Of a DNA stretch of 64,000 nt, positions 29,122 to 39,995 are shown piece by piece. This DNA is from Gammaproteobacteria bacterium. GTDB lineage: Bacteria > Pseudomonadota > Gammaproteobacteria > SZUA-229. Location of the stretch: assembly GCA_030148865.1 (NCBI GenBank), contig JASBSR010000036.1:1-64000 (forward strand), written 5' to 3'. A program made the position numbers and the translations under genes. Each line of letters opens with the position of its first letter. Position 1 is the first letter of the stretch. Below the pieces are notes generated by a model, which worked only from the letters and a program-made list of their open reading frames with translations, ran no database searches and had not been told where the DNA came from.

Positions 29122-30474
29122 GTGATACCAGCCTGGCTGAGTGACTCCACACTGGAAAAAATCATCACCAAAGGCGAACTGGTGGTGCTCACCCGCAATA
29201 GTCCCACGACCTATTATGAAGGCCCTGATGGGCCAGCGGGTCTGGAATACGATCTTGCCAAAATGCTCGCGGATGAACTCGGCGTCAAACTTAAAATGAT
29301 TGCTGCCCAGAATTTGAGCCAGGTCCTTGCTGGCGTTGAAAATGGCGCCGCAGATTTTGCTGCCGCCGGCCTTACTATCACCGAAGATCGCAAGGAGTTT
29401 TTTCGTTTCGGCCCACCTTATCAGGCTATTACCGAGCAACTAATCTACAACATTAATAATCCACGGCCAGGTTCGATCGACGACCTCAACGGCACCTTTG
29501 AAGTCGTCGCCTATTCCAGCCATAACGAGCGCCTGGTGAAACTGAAAAAACAGCATCCCAGTCTCAACTGGAAAGAAAATGATGAACTCGAAAACGAAGA
29601 CCTGTTACAACTGGTGGCTGATGATGTTCTCGATTACACCATGGTAGATTCAAATGAATTTATGCTCAACCAGCGCTTTATGCTGGATTTGCGCGCTGCC
29701 TTTGATATCGGCGAACCGCAGCAACTTGGCTGGCTGTTTCCAAAGTCCAAAGATAATAGTTTGTACGACAAGGTGGCCGCATTCTTTGACAAAATACGCA
29801 CCAGTGGTGACCTCACTCGTCTGATCGAACGCACTTACGGCCACACAAAAGATTTTGATTATGTCGGCACATTAATATTTCGCCGTCACGTTGCACAACG
29901 TTTGCCGCGATACCGCCCTTTTTTCGAAGCGGCTGCAAAAAAATACAATCTCGACTGGCGATTACTCGCCGCTATGGGCTACCAGGAATCACACTGGGAT
30001 CCAAAAGCAGTTTCACCCACCGGAGTGCGCGGTATTATGATGTTAACCCTGAGAACCGCAGCTGAAATGGGAATAGAAAATCGACTCAAGCCTGAAAGCA
30101 GTATTATGGGGGGTGCCGAATATTTTTCGAATAGTCTGCAACGCATCCCCGATGATATCGAAGAACCTGACCGAACCTGGATGGCGCTGGCCGCATACAA
30201 TATTGGCTACGGTCATCTGGAAGATGCGCGAATCATCACCGAACAACTGGACAAAGACCCGCGCCGCTGGTTTGATGTAAAACAGTCGCTACCATTACTC
30301 GCCAAGCGTAAATGGTATAAAAACACCAGGCATGGCTACGCGCGTGGCTGGGAACCACTACAATACGTGGAAAATATTCGCAGTTATTATGACATTTTGC
30401 GCTGGCTTGAAGACAGTCAACAGGAAAAAATTCGCGAACCGGATGCCTTTTCAATCCTGCCCCAGGTTCCCTGA
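29122..30474 (+). CDS. mltF: Membrane-bound lytic murein transglycosylase F (start uncertain)
   Basis: SBP_bac_3-like domain plus SLT domain (RLLAAMGYQESHWDPKAVSPTGVRGIMMLT); frame open upstream with a TM-like segment. Confidence 0.9.
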   Translation: MIPAWLSDSTLEKIITKGELVVLTRNSPTTYYEGPDGPAGLEYDLAKMLADELGVKLKMIAAQNLSQVLAGVENGAADFAAAGLTITEDRKEFFRFGPPYQAITEQLIYNINNPRPGSIDDLNGTFEVVAYSSHNERLVKLKKQHPSLNWKENDELENEDLLQLVADDVLDYTMVDSNEFMLNQRFMLDLRAAFDIGEPQQLGWLFPKSKDNSLYDKVAAFFDKIRTSGDLTRLIERTYGHTKDFDYVGTLIFRRHVAQRLPRYRPFFEAAAKKYNLDWRLLAAMGYQESHWDPKAVSPTGVRGIMMLTLRTAAEMGIENRLKPESSIMGGAEYFSNSLQRIPDDIEEPDRTWMALAAYNIGYGHLEDARIITEQLDKDPRRWFDVKQSLPLLAKRKWYKNTRHGYARGWEPLQYVENIRSYYDILRWLEDSQQEKIREPDAFSILPQVP

Positions 30475-30485
30475 GTCACAATCTT

Positions 30486-31316
30486 CTAGTGTGGTCGCTG
30501 GCGATAGAACACACCGGCATCGTGTGATACCCGGGTATAGGCCTGTGTGAACGGCATTACTGCTTCGCTATTACCGACAAATAAAATTCCGGATGGATCC
30601 AGCAGCCGGGCAAACTCTTCGAGTATCTGCGTGCGCACTGCTGCAGAAAAATATATCAATACATCCGTGCAAACGATCAGGTCAAAGTGGCCGAGTTTAT
30701 CGAACGGCACCAGTAAATCACAAATAGCAAATTTCACCATATCCTGAATCGACTGTTTCACCATCCAGTCATCCTGATCTGGTTCCAGATATTTTTTCTG
30801 GTACGATGTTGACAAACCTTCAATAGTGGCGACATCGTAGTAACCCCGTTTCGCAAGCTCAATATCTGCACTCGATATATCGCTGGCAAAAATCTCAAAC
30901 CGGGTATCCACACCGTGACTCTGCTGATACTCGGCAATCGTCATCGCGGTCAGATAGGCTAACTGACCGCGACCGCAGCCGGTCACCCAGATACGATATT
31001 GCTTCGGCTTTGCCGCGGCCACCGCTGGCAACACATAGTTGCTCAGCATACTCGGCAAACCTGAATGATTCGCCCAGCTGGAATCGTGTTCACTCAGGGC
31101 TTCGAGCACCAGGGTGTTTAAACCATTCTCCGGCGCTTGACGAATGCTTTGCGCCAGCTCGGCCATACTAGCAATGTCATAGCGCTGCATGACACGCGCA
31201 AGACGTTCAGAAATTACGTCGCGTTTTTCCTCAGTAAGCACCACACCGAGAACGTCTTGCATGGCGAGTAATAAGGTTTGATATTCTTCAATACTGGCGG
31301 GAGGAACTGAATTCAT
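30486..31316 (-). CDS. Divergent CheR-family methyltransferase
   Basis: CheR-like fold (RIWVTGCGRGQLAYLTAM, FEIFASDISSADIELAKRGYY, FDLIVCTDVLIYFSAAVRTQIL); motif residues divergent; start uncertain. Confidence 0.75.
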   Translation of the reverse strand: MNSVPPASIEEYQTLLLAMQDVLGVVLTEEKRDVISERLARVMQRYDIASMAELAQSIRQAPENGLNTLVLEALSEHDSSWANHSGLPSMLSNYVLPAVAAAKPKQYRIWVTGCGRGQLAYLTAMTIAEYQQSHGVDTRFEIFASDISSADIELAKRGYYDVATIEGLSTSYQKKYLEPDQDDWMVKQSIQDMVKFAICDLLVPFDKLGHFDLIVCTDVLIYFSAAVRTQILEEFARLLDPSGILFVGNSEAVMPFTQAYTRVSHDAGVFYRQRPH

Positions 31317-31416
31317 AGCGGGCTCATTTAGCATCGACTGCACGTTAATATGAGCATAGGCCACAATTACCGGTCTGCAATGCTATTGGCGAAGAAAACC
31401 ACCCCGAATATCGAGT

Positions 31417-32133
31417 TTAGCCTTGTCCAGCCGGGGCTTTAAACAATTCTCGAGTTTTCAGGCGACGCTGTCCCAGATGGTGCTGTAGTACATATCGCAT
31501 CAGCAGCTTGATTTGGGTCGTGTGTTCAGGCCCGGGCTGATCGAGCTGCAATGCCATCAAAGCAGCGCCCGTGAGCCGTGGCTGATCGCCCGCCTGCCCT
31601 GAGTGACAGCGTACCGGGCCGTGCTCCAGAAAATACAAATACTCAGCGTCCGCTTCCAGTTCAGCACCGGTATCAGCATCATGGCCAAGATTGAGCCCGA
31701 AACCGATATCTTCGAGCAGATATTTCTCGAATCGCCGTAATACATTTTCTAGCGAAGGATCCACCGCCAGCGCATATAGCGCATCATGGTAGTGTGAGAA
31801 CACACCTTGGTGTACATCGTGTCGATGCAACATATGCATCAGCAGTTCATTAAGATACAGCGCAGACAATAAAGCTTTGCCACTCAGTCGCGGCGGGCTG
31901 ATGGCGGCACGGTCGCTCTCGCACAGAGTCGGCATTTCGCCCCGTCCCTGCCAACCCAGCAACAGGGGTCGAAACGCCTGTAGCAGACCACTGGTTTTTG
32001 ATTTTGGGCTACGGCTGCCCTTCGACATCAAACTCAGGCGGCCATGATCACGGCTGAAAATTTCGAGTATCTGACTGCTCTCGCCATAAGCACGCTTGTG
32101 CAGAATATAAGCTAATTGCGTGTTGATCCGCAT
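31417..32133 (-). CDS. recO: DNA repair protein RecO
   Basis: AYILHKRAYGESSQILEIFSRDHGRLSLMSKGSR; downstream of era. Confidence 0.95.
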   Translation of the reverse strand: MRINTQLAYILHKRAYGESSQILEIFSRDHGRLSLMSKGSRSPKSKTSGLLQAFRPLLLGWQGRGEMPTLCESDRAAISPPRLSGKALLSALYLNELLMHMLHRHDVHQGVFSHYHDALYALAVDPSLENVLRRFEKYLLEDIGFGLNLGHDADTGAELEADAEYLYFLEHGPVRCHSGQAGDQPRLTGAALMALQLDQPGPEHTTQIKLLMRYVLQHHLGQRRLKTRELFKAPAGQG

Positions 32134-32136
32134 CGC

Positions 32137-33039
32137 TCAAACATCCGCATCGTAACCCAGACTGCGCAGGGCACGCTCATCGTTCGACCAGTTTTCACTG
32201 ACCTTCACCCATAGATTTAGATACACCTTGCCAGCAATCAGCGCCTCGATAGATTTTCGCGCACTGGTGCCGATACTTTTCAGGCGCTCGCCCTTACGAC
32301 CAATAATGATGGCTTTCTGGCCATTATTTTCCACGTGGATGACAGCGTGAATTCGGGTCAGCGCAGCTTCTTCACTATATTTTTCGATTACCACGGTCGA
32401 GGTATAGGGCAATTCCTGGCCCAGCTCACGCACCAGTTTTTCACGGATGATTTCTGCTACCAGAAAACGCGTGCTACGATCGGTTAGCTGGTCTTCTGGG
32501 AAAAATGCCGGGTTTTCAGGTAACAGGGCTGCGACACTTTTTTCAATTTGTTCGATGCCCTGATTTTTTAGCGCAGATGTCGGAATGATGGCTTCAAACG
32601 AAAACTTCGCAGCGATTACCTGCACAAACTTCAGCAAGTCCGCCTGCTGACTCACCTGATCGGTTTTGTTCACAATCAGAATCACCGGGGCCTTAATCGA
32701 CGGCAAGCGTTCGAGCACATCCTGATCTTCATCGTGCCAGGCATCGGCCTGAATCACAAACAACACCACATCCACATCGGGTAACACCGAGGTCGCTGCA
32801 CGATTCATGTAGCGATTAATAGCACTGCCACGACGCCGGTGAATACCGGGGGTGTCGACATAAATCGCCTGCGTTTGCGGCGTGGATTTAACCCCAAGAA
32901 TTTGATGGCGTGTGGTCTGCGGTTTACGCGAGGTAATACTTAGTTTAGTGCCCAGAATATGATTGAGCAGCGTGGATTTACCCACATTCGGTCGACCTAC
33001 AATGGCGACATAACCACAGTGATAAGTTTGCTGATGCAT
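32137..33039 (-). CDS. era: GTPase Era
   Basis: CGYVAIVGRPNVGKSTLLNHILGTKLSITSRKPQTTRHQILG; KH domain. Confidence 0.98.
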   Translation of the reverse strand: MHQQTYHCGYVAIVGRPNVGKSTLLNHILGTKLSITSRKPQTTRHQILGVKSTPQTQAIYVDTPGIHRRRGSAINRYMNRAATSVLPDVDVVLFVIQADAWHDEDQDVLERLPSIKAPVILIVNKTDQVSQQADLLKFVQVIAAKFSFEAIIPTSALKNQGIEQIEKSVAALLPENPAFFPEDQLTDRSTRFLVAEIIREKLVRELGQELPYTSTVVIEKYSEEAALTRIHAVIHVENNGQKAIIIGRKGERLKSIGTSARKSIEALIAGKVYLNLWVKVSENWSNDERALRSLGYDADV

Positions 33040-33040
33040 A

Positions 33041-33733
33041 TTATTTCTGAAACTGCTGAGTGACCAGCTCGAACGCAGCCTCTGCGGCCAGCTGTTCCGC
33101 CTTACGCCGGGAGCGGCCTTCGGCCACGGTGACTACGGCTGGCTCCAGCATCCGACATTCTACTTCAAAATGTTGCGCGTGTGGCTTACCGCTAACGCCA
33201 AGCACAGTGTATTCAGGACGCGGGTAACGCCGCGACTGCAATAATTCCTGCAACCGCGTTTTTGCGTCTTTCAAACTATCGAGATCGGGAATCGTATTGA
33301 GCTTATGGCTGAACAGGCGCAGCACCAGTGCCCGACAGGCATCAAAACCACTATCGCAGTAGACCGCACCCAGCAGGCTTTCGACAGCATCAGCAATGAT
33401 TGACGAGCGCCGATAACCGCCGCTCTTGAGCTCGCCCGAACCGAGTCTGAGACAGGCACCGAGTTCCAGCTCACGCGCAATCTCGGCCAGCGAATCGCGA
33501 TTCACCAGACTCGCGCGCAAGCGACTCAGATCACCTTCATTGATATCGGGAAATTTCCGGAACAGCTCATCGGCAATCACAAAATTCAGCACGCTGTCGC
33601 CGAGAAATTCAAGACGCTCATTATTTTGTGCACCGACACTACGATGCGTTAACGCTTCATCGAGCAGCGCAGGATGATTAAAATCATACGCCAGGCGCTG
33701 CATTAGTGCGGCTAGCGCAGCCGTTTGCTGCAT
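33041..33733 (-). CDS. rnc: Ribonuclease III
   Basis: NERLEFLGDSVLNFVIADELF, dsRBD C-terminus. Confidence 0.98.
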   Translation of the reverse strand: MQQTAALAALMQRLAYDFNHPALLDEALTHRSVGAQNNERLEFLGDSVLNFVIADELFRKFPDINEGDLSRLRASLVNRDSLAEIARELELGACLRLGSGELKSGGYRRSSIIADAVESLLGAVYCDSGFDACRALVLRLFSHKLNTIPDLDSLKDAKTRLQELLQSRRYPRPEYTVLGVSGKPHAQHFEVECRMLEPAVVTVAEGRSRRKAEQLAAEAAFELVTQQFQK

Positions 33734-33742
33734 GCGCAGACC

Positions 33743-34135
33743 TTAGGAGTTAGAAGCAACAGTGGCTTCATGCTTAAAGGTAACAATAAAATCCAGACTA
33801 CCAATCAGTTTGCCACGCGGTTCATATTCAACTGTCACCCGATAACCCTGCCTGGCCTTGCGGATCGTGATGTAGTCTTTTTTGAAATCATACACATTAT
33901 TAATTTTCAGACGTTTCATAATCACTTCACGAATTTTGGCACTATTAGCATCGCTCAGGGTGGGATCTGATTCCAGACCCTTGAGTACTGATTTCACGCT
34001 GGCGTCGGTGAGATACACTGGCAGAATATTCATTGCCATAATGCCCTGAAACAGCAGAAAGGCAATGACCACTATCCAGCTGATCAAAGTCATGCCACGC
34101 TGTGATGTCGGTAATTTATTCATCTTTTGGTACAT
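33743..34135 (-). CDS. DUF4845-type membrane protein
   Basis: QRGMTLISWIVVIAFLLFQGIMAMNILPVYLTDASVKSVLKGL; between lepB and rnc. Confidence 0.8.
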   Translation of the reverse strand: MYQKMNKLPTSQRGMTLISWIVVIAFLLFQGIMAMNILPVYLTDASVKSVLKGLESDPTLSDANSAKIREVIMKRLKINNVYDFKKDYITIRKARQGYRVTVEYEPRGKLIGSLDFIVTFKHEATVASNS

Positions 34136-34161
34136 GCCGTTTCCTCGATACTGTTATTCGT

Positions 34162-34965
34162 CTAATCAATCATACTGCCAATACGCTGCCAGCGGATACC
34201 GTCACTCCAGTGCATCCAGATCATGAATGCCTTGCCCACCAGATTTTCCTCGGGCACCGGCCCCCAGACCCGACTATCATTACTGTTATCCCGGTTATCA
34301 CCCATCGCAAAATACATGTGCTCCGGTACAATATACTCGCCTTCCAGACTATTCGGCCGCCCCGGCTTGAGCAGGATCAGATGCTTTCTGTCGAATAGAT
34401 TTTCGCGATATTCATTTGCATGGGGTTCGCCCGGGCCCTCATACGGGCCGACAAACTCGCGCTTGATAACCTTGCCATTTACATAGAGCACTTTATTGTA
34501 ATAGGCAATATGATCGCCCGGCAAACCGATAACCCGCTTAATATAGTCGAGCGAGGGGTCGCGCGGATAACGAAAGACCACGACATCGCCGCGTTTCGGC
34601 TCATTGGTTTCGATCACTTTTAAATTGAGGACTGGCAGGCGTATGCCATAGGCAAATTTATTCACCAGTATGAAATCGCCAATATACAACGAGGGCAGCA
34701 TCGACCCCGATGGAATCCGAAAAGGCTCAACCACAAAGCCGCGCAGCAAAAACACGATCAGCAGTACCGGGAAAAATGATTTGGCATATTCCACCAGCGC
34801 CGGTTCTTTACCGCCACGCCGCACCACCACACCCTGTGAAGTCTCAGTGCTGGCCTGTACCGGCGCCGCGCGTTTCGGTGCCAGCACCAGAATATCAAAC
34901 GCCCAGACAATGCCGGTGACCGCAACGCCAACGAATAGATAGAAAGAAAAATCGAATACCATCAT
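34162..34965 (-). CDS. lepB: Signal peptidase I
   Basis: FRIPSGSMLPSLYIGDFILVNKFAYG; GDNRDNSNDSRVWGPVPEENLVGKA. Confidence 0.98.
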   Translation of the reverse strand: MMVFDFSFYLFVGVAVTGIVWAFDILVLAPKRAAPVQASTETSQGVVVRRGGKEPALVEYAKSFFPVLLIVFLLRGFVVEPFRIPSGSMLPSLYIGDFILVNKFAYGIRLPVLNLKVIETNEPKRGDVVVFRYPRDPSLDYIKRVIGLPGDHIAYYNKVLYVNGKVIKREFVGPYEGPGEPHANEYRENLFDRKHLILLKPGRPNSLEGEYIVPEHMYFAMGDNRDNSNDSRVWGPVPEENLVGKAFMIWMHWSDGIRWQRIGSMID

Positions 34966-34968
34966 GCT

Positions 34969-36789
34969 TTACCCTTTATTGCTGCCACTATCGACTTTGA
35001 GCACGGCGAGGAATGCTTCCTGCGGGATTTCCACCTTACCAAACTGTTTCATACGTTTTTTGCCTTTTTTCTGCTTTTCCAGCAGCTTACGCTTGCGGCT
35101 GGCATCACCACCGTAACATTTTGCTGTGACATTTTTGCGCAGCGCCTTAACATTGGTGCGTGAAATAATATTGCGACCGATTGCCGCCTGGATCGCCACC
35201 TCGAACATCTGCCGTGGAATCAGCTCGCGCATTTTTTCGGTCACATCACGACCGCGGCGCTGGCTAAATTCACGATGCGCAATAATCGACAGGGCATCGA
35301 CGCGTTCACTGTTAATCAAAATATCAACCTTGACCAGATCAGCGGCCTGAAACCGTGCGAATTCATAGTCAAATGAGGCATAGCCGCGACTCACTGATTT
35401 TAGACGATCAAAAAAATCGAGCACAACTTCACTCAACGGCAGTTCGTAATTCAGTGATACCTGACTGCCCATGTATTGCATATTTTTCTGCACACCGCGC
35501 TTTTCTATACACAGCGCAATGACATTACCCAGATATTCCTGCGGCACCAGAATATTGGTGGTGATGATCGGTTCGCGAATTTCCTCGATAAAATTCGGTT
35601 CCGGTAGATCTGCCGGATTATGAATCTCGAACATCTCACCTTTGGTGTCCAGGATCTGATAGACCACGGTCGGCGCGGTGGTGATCAGGTCAAGATCGTA
35701 TTCGCGCTCGAGGCGCTCCTGAATAATCTCCATATGCAGCATACCGAGAAAACCGATGCGAAAACCCAGGCCAAGGGCTGAAGAGTTTTCCGGCTCATAT
35801 TTCAACGAAGCATCGTTCAGCGTGAGCTTGTCCAGCGAATCACGAAAATCGTTGTAATCATCTGCATTCACCGGAAACATGCCGGCGAATACCCGCGGCT
35901 GTACTTCCTTGAAGCCCGGCAGCGCAGAATCTGCTGGCTGGTCCACCAGAGTAATGGTATCGCCTACTTTTGCCGAGTCGATATCTTTCATGCTGGCAAT
36001 AATATAACCCACCTGGCCGGCGCTGAGTTCGGCAGTGTCGAGCCGTTTTGGGGTAAACACGCCCACCTTATCGACCAGAAACGCACGTTTGCTCGAGAAT
36101 ACCAGCATTTTTTGTTTTGGCCGGATGGCGCCGTGTTTAACCCGCACCAGAATAATCACACCAACATAGGGGTCGAACCAGGAGTCAATAATCAAGGCCT
36201 GCAACGGCGCGCTTAGATTGCCCTGCGGCGGGGGCACCAGCGCCACCAGCTGCTCGATCAGCTGATGCACACCAACCCCGGTCTTGGCGCTGACCCGACA
36301 GGCGTCTTTGGCAGCGATGCCGATAATTTCTTCAATTTCGTTGGCCACGCGCTCTGGATCAGAGGCTGGCAGATCAATTTTGTTGAGCACCGGGATCACT
36401 TCCAGTCCCTGTTCGATCGCGGTGTAACAATTTGCCACTGACTGCGCTTCCACGCCCTGCGAAGCATCAACGATTAATAGCGCACCCTCACAGGCTGCCA
36501 GTGAGCGTGAAACCTCGTAGGAAAAATCGACATGGCCGGGAGTATCAATGAAGTTCAGCTGGTAGGTAAGGCCATCGTCAGCTTTGTAGTTCAGTGTGAC
36601 GCTTTGCGCCTTGATGGTAATGCCGCGCTCGCGTTCGATGTCCATCGAATCCAGCACCTGCTCCTGCATTTCACGCTGACTCAGGCCTTCGCAGGTCTGG
36701 ATCAGGCGGTCGGCGAGCGTCGATTTACCATGATCAATGTGGGCAATAATCGAGAAATTGCGAATCTGTTGCATCGCCGCATCAGTCAT
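34969..36789 (-). CDS. lepA: Elongation factor 4
   Basis: [56 protein letters not shown]. Confidence 0.98.
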   Translation of the reverse strand: MTDAAMQQIRNFSIIAHIDHGKSTLADRLIQTCEGLSQREMQEQVLDSMDIERERGITIKAQSVTLNYKADDGLTYQLNFIDTPGHVDFSYEVSRSLAACEGALLIVDASQGVEAQSVANCYTAIEQGLEVIPVLNKIDLPASDPERVANEIEEIIGIAAKDACRVSAKTGVGVHQLIEQLVALVPPPQGNLSAPLQALIIDSWFDPYVGVIILVRVKHGAIRPKQKMLVFSSKRAFLVDKVGVFTPKRLDTAELSAGQVGYIIASMKDIDSAKVGDTITLVDQPADSALPGFKEVQPRVFAGMFPVNADDYNDFRDSLDKLTLNDASLKYEPENSSALGLGFRIGFLGMLHMEIIQERLEREYDLDLITTAPTVVYQILDTKGEMFEIHNPADLPEPNFIEEIREPIITTNILVPQEYLGNVIALCIEKRGVQKNMQYMGSQVSLNYELPLSEVVLDFFDRLKSVSRGYASFDYEFARFQAADLVKVDILINSERVDALSIIAHREFSQRRGRDVTEKMRELIPRQMFEVAIQAAIGRNIISRTNVKALRKNVTAKCYGGDASRKRKLLEKQKKGKKRMKQFGKVEIPQEAFLAVLKVDSGSNKG

Positions 36790-37033
36790 GAGTATGTTCG
36801 CTCAGCGCCTGCTGCAGGGCCTGTAGGTCGAGAAAATATTCGCAAATTAGTGTCTCTGCCAGCATTAACACCGGCACCCGGTTACCGTAGCCGGTGACCA
36901 GGCTGGCGTCCTCGTCGATATCAATCGCTTCCACTGTAAAATGCAAACGCCCCGCCTGCTCCGCCAACGCCTGGGCCATATCCTCACACAAATGACAACC
37001 GGTTCGGGTATAGAGCTTCAACTGTACAGCCAT
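36782..37033 (-). CDS. Glutaredoxin family protein
   Basis: [26 protein letters not shown] (CHLC). Confidence 0.85.
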   Translation of the reverse strand: MAVQLKLYTRTGCHLCEDMAQALAEQAGRLHFTVEAIDIDEDASLVTGYGNRVPVLMLAETLICEYFLDLQALQQALSEHTHD

Positions 37034-37133
37034 TGATGGATTTACCTTTGATATTCGATCGAGATGGAAGACAAAAAAAACCGGCAATCGCCGGTGTCGG
37101 TCACGGTTTAGCTGCGAGCCGCCGCGCGAGATT

Positions 37134-37613
37134 TTAGCATGTTCCAGCGCGCTGTGGCCTGACCGCCGGGAGTTTCTTGCGCAGCGCCACCGGTATCAAC
37201 TGGCGCTGACTATCACCACCTGCCAGTCGACGTCGTACTGCCAGCACCGACAGCCCCAGCCCGACAAGCCCGGAAACAGCAATCAGCAAATCTCGCGCCG
37301 CCAGCTGGGGTTCGAGCGCAGCATCCGCAAACAGCGCTGCGAACAGCATACTGAGCAAAGGAAAAAGATACACCAGGATTGAGCCGCGTAACATCGCCAC
37401 TTCGGATAAACCAACAACGATCTCGTCACCGACACTGGCACCCAGCGTGTTGCTGATGGTGAAGCGTGTCATTTTGCGTGCCACGTGTTCGGATAACAGC
37501 GATGTTCCACAACCTTTTTTTGCACTGCAGCTTTGACAGGATGTTTTTATTTCGGCTTCCAGCACCAGCTGCCCGCCCCTGACCTCGATGACCCGAGCAG
37601 TTTCTTCAATCAT
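37134..37613 (-). CDS. rseC: RseC/SoxR reducing system family protein
   Basis: MIEETARVIEVRGGQLVLEAEIKTSCQSCSAKKGCGTSLLS; two TM helices. Confidence 0.92.
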   Translation of the reverse strand: MIEETARVIEVRGGQLVLEAEIKTSCQSCSAKKGCGTSLLSEHVARKMTRFTISNTLGASVGDEIVVGLSEVAMLRGSILVYLFPLLSMLFAALFADAALEPQLAARDLLIAVSGLVGLGLSVLAVRRRLAGGDSQRQLIPVALRKKLPAVRPQRAGTC

Positions 37614-38634
37614 TACCGGAACTGGCGGCTGGGGTGCTACGGTGGGTACTCTGAGCGATTTGCAGTATGGTCGAGGCAGGCACTTCACCCATCACGGTGA
37701 GGTAGTGATTACCAACTTTCATACCATACGCGTTCAGCGCCCCCATAGAGGAAGTGCCTTCGAGATGATGATAACTGCTTTCATCCGGCTCGATAAATAC
37801 AGACACCGATGCCAGACCATCTGTGTATAACAAATGTAAAGACTCCTGTTCATCACCCGCACGCTGCGTGCTTTGCGTTAGCATAAATCCTTCCGGCAGC
37901 TGCGACACTGTCCAGTCACTGTGGTCAGTTGCATTGCGATTCGAATCGAGTTTACGCAGGGTGTAACCATCGTGTTCCGGGGGTACAAACGCAGCTTTCG
38001 GCATGGTCTCCAGATAGGTCATGGAGGTAAACATCATTTGCTCGATAACCGAGCCAGTTTCATTGAGCAAATCACACTTGAGCAGAACACCGGTGCTATC
38101 ATCGATCCAGTAACGATACCCATAGCGAAAATTATCATTTGGCCGGACATCGATCACAACGGTGTTACGGTTCGCAATTCGGTCGTTCGCCAGCTGCTGA
38201 ATTTGATAATAGCGGCTGAGTTTATCCAGGTTGTCAGGCAGGTTGGGATGCAGCGAAGTTTTGTTGTGTGCCCGACTCACGGTCATTAACTTACGTTCGG
38301 GATAAAACGACATAACTTCATCATTGTTGCGCACAATCTTGCGACTTTCGCCATTAAGCGCTTCCAGACTTTCCCAGACACCGCGCTCATCAACACCGTG
38401 TTCGACGCGCATCGACATTAAATCATCCGACTTTCGCAGAATAAACACACCCTGATAATTGAATTCCTGTTCAGCCGCTGCCATTTTTTTTAGCACGCTG
38501 GAAATATCGTCACCAGCGATAGCCGCAGCACTATAAACAAACAGACCCAGCAAAGCGCCGCTAAGGCTGCTTGCCGGGTCTGGAAGACGAAACCCCTGTG
38601 ACAGGAACTTGAACGAGGAGGACGCCACCTGCAC
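37606..38634 (-). CDS. rseB: Sigma-E regulatory protein RseB/MucB
   Basis: LKKMAAAEQEFNYQGVFILRKSDDLMSMRVEHG...; operon position. Confidence 0.93.
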   Translation of the reverse strand: MQVASSSFKFLSQGFRLPDPASSLSGALLGLFVYSAAAIAGDDISSVLKKMAAAEQEFNYQGVFILRKSDDLMSMRVEHGVDERGVWESLEALNGESRKIVRNNDEVMSFYPERKLMTVSRAHNKTSLHPNLPDNLDKLSRYYQIQQLANDRIANRNTVVIDVRPNDNFRYGYRYWIDDSTGVLLKCDLLNETGSVIEQMMFTSMTYLETMPKAAFVPPEHDGYTLRKLDSNRNATDHSDWTVSQLPEGFMLTQSTQRAGDEQESLHLLYTDGLASVSVFIEPDESSYHHLEGTSSMGALNAYGMKVGNHYLTVMGEVPASTILQIAQSTHRSTPAASSGND

Positions 38635-38642
38635 GACAAAAA

Positions 38643-39191
38643 CTAGTTTCTGGATTCGTAGGTGACAGCCCGCGCGTAAGGCATTCTGCTTTGTACAGCA
38701 TCCTGTGCGGCAAACTCTGAATGCGCTTTAAGGTAGCTATCCAGATTGGCCGAAGGTTGAATCTCGTTGCTCACCGGACGCACCGCCAGTATTTGTGGTG
38801 ACAGGATTGCGGGGCTTTGCTCGGCGACCACGGCAGTCGCATTCGGCGGCTGCTGATCGCTCAAACTCACCACCATCACGACTGCGACCAGCGCTGCCAT
38901 CGCCAGCCCGGCCACTGGACGGAACCAGGAAACGCCGAACCAGCCAGGGGAGCGACTCGCCGCCTGCGGCGCGCTCGGCGCAGGGCTGGCTTCCTGTAAA
39001 ATGGCAACTCGTACCTGATCGCTGATATCGATCATTTCAACCGCCTCACCACGCAAAGTGGAAGAAATCATCTGATAACGACTGGTGGTCGAAAATTCTG
39101 TGGCTTCCAGATCGGGCTCTAAACGACGAATTTCTTCGCCGCTGAGTTCACCATCCAGGAGGGCCGATATATGTTGTTTGTATTCACTCAT
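38643..39191 (-). CDS. rseA: Anti-sigma-E factor RseA
   Basis: ISALLDGELSGEEIRRL, DQVRVAILQEA, central TM helix. Confidence 0.92.
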   Translation of the reverse strand: MSEYKQHISALLDGELSGEEIRRLEPDLEATEFSTTSRYQMISSTLRGEAVEMIDISDQVRVAILQEASPAPSAPQAASRSPGWFGVSWFRPVAGLAMAALVAVVMVVSLSDQQPPNATAVVAEQSPAILSPQILAVRPVSNEIQPSANLDSYLKAHSEFAAQDAVQSRMPYARAVTYESRN

Positions 39192-39235
39192 AACGTTAAC
39201 TCTTAAGGCATTTAGCCTAAATCAGTCTGAAAATC

Positions 39236-39844
39236 CTAGTTGTGGGCTCCCTCAACACTATGACTGCCCGCATCAAGTAAAGGTTCCAGTTTGCCATCAA
39301 TCGCTTCACGGGCACGAAAAATGCGCGAACGCACAGTGCCGATTGGACAATCCATGACCTGAGCGATTTCTTCGTAACTGAGACCTTCCATTTCTCGCAG
39401 AGTAATCGCCTCGCGTAAATCGGGCGGCAAATCATCCACTGCACGATTCACCGTAATCTTAATTTCATTTGCCAGCAATTCGCGTTCCGGAGTGGCGTAT
39501 TCTTTCAGCCACTCACTGGCACCGTAATCTTCCGCATCCTGCACTTCGATGCTGTTGGCGGGATTTTTGCGACCCATGGCCACCAGATGATTTTTCGCGG
39601 TATTGATCGCAATCCGGTAAATCCAGGTATAAAACGCGCTGTCACCACGGAAGTTACCCAGCGCGCGGTAGGCCTTGATGAAGGTTTCCTGGGCGACATC
39701 AGGCACGTCCGCGGGATTACGCACGAATCTTGAAATCAGTTTGGCGAGACGCGATTGGTATTTGAGTACCAGCAGATCAAATGCTTTTTTATCGCCTTGT
39801 TGTACGCGCTCTACCAGCGCCTGATCGTTTTCACGGTCGCCCAT
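39236..39844 (-). CDS. rpoE: RNA polymerase sigma factor RpoE
   Basis: DQALVERVQQGDKKAFDLLVLKYQSRLAKLISRFVRNPADVPDVAQETFIKAYRALGNFRGDSAFYTWIYRIAINTAKN. Confidence 0.97.
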   Translation of the reverse strand: MGDRENDQALVERVQQGDKKAFDLLVLKYQSRLAKLISRFVRNPADVPDVAQETFIKAYRALGNFRGDSAFYTWIYRIAINTAKNHLVAMGRKNPANSIEVQDAEDYGASEWLKEYATPERELLANEIKITVNRAVDDLPPDLREAITLREMEGLSYEEIAQVMDCPIGTVRSRIFRAREAIDGKLEPLLDAGSHSVEGAHN

Positions 39845-39882
39845 CCAGGCCTTTCCTCCCAAGACGTTCCATCGCCTGCTTG

Positions 39883-39910
39883 TTGTGACACAGGGTTATG
39901 ACTTAAGTTC
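39883..39910 (-). promoter_or_regulatory. Candidate sigma-E-type promoter upstream of rpoE
   Basis: Minus strand GAACTT - 16 nt - TCACAA; -35 exact, -10 weak relative to TCTGA. Confidence 0.5.
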
Positions 39911-39995
39911 TCATGCTAAAACATGCATTTGGACGTCAATCGTCGTAAAATCGATGCCTTCTAAAACGCGACAAGATACCTGATTCGTACAGATA

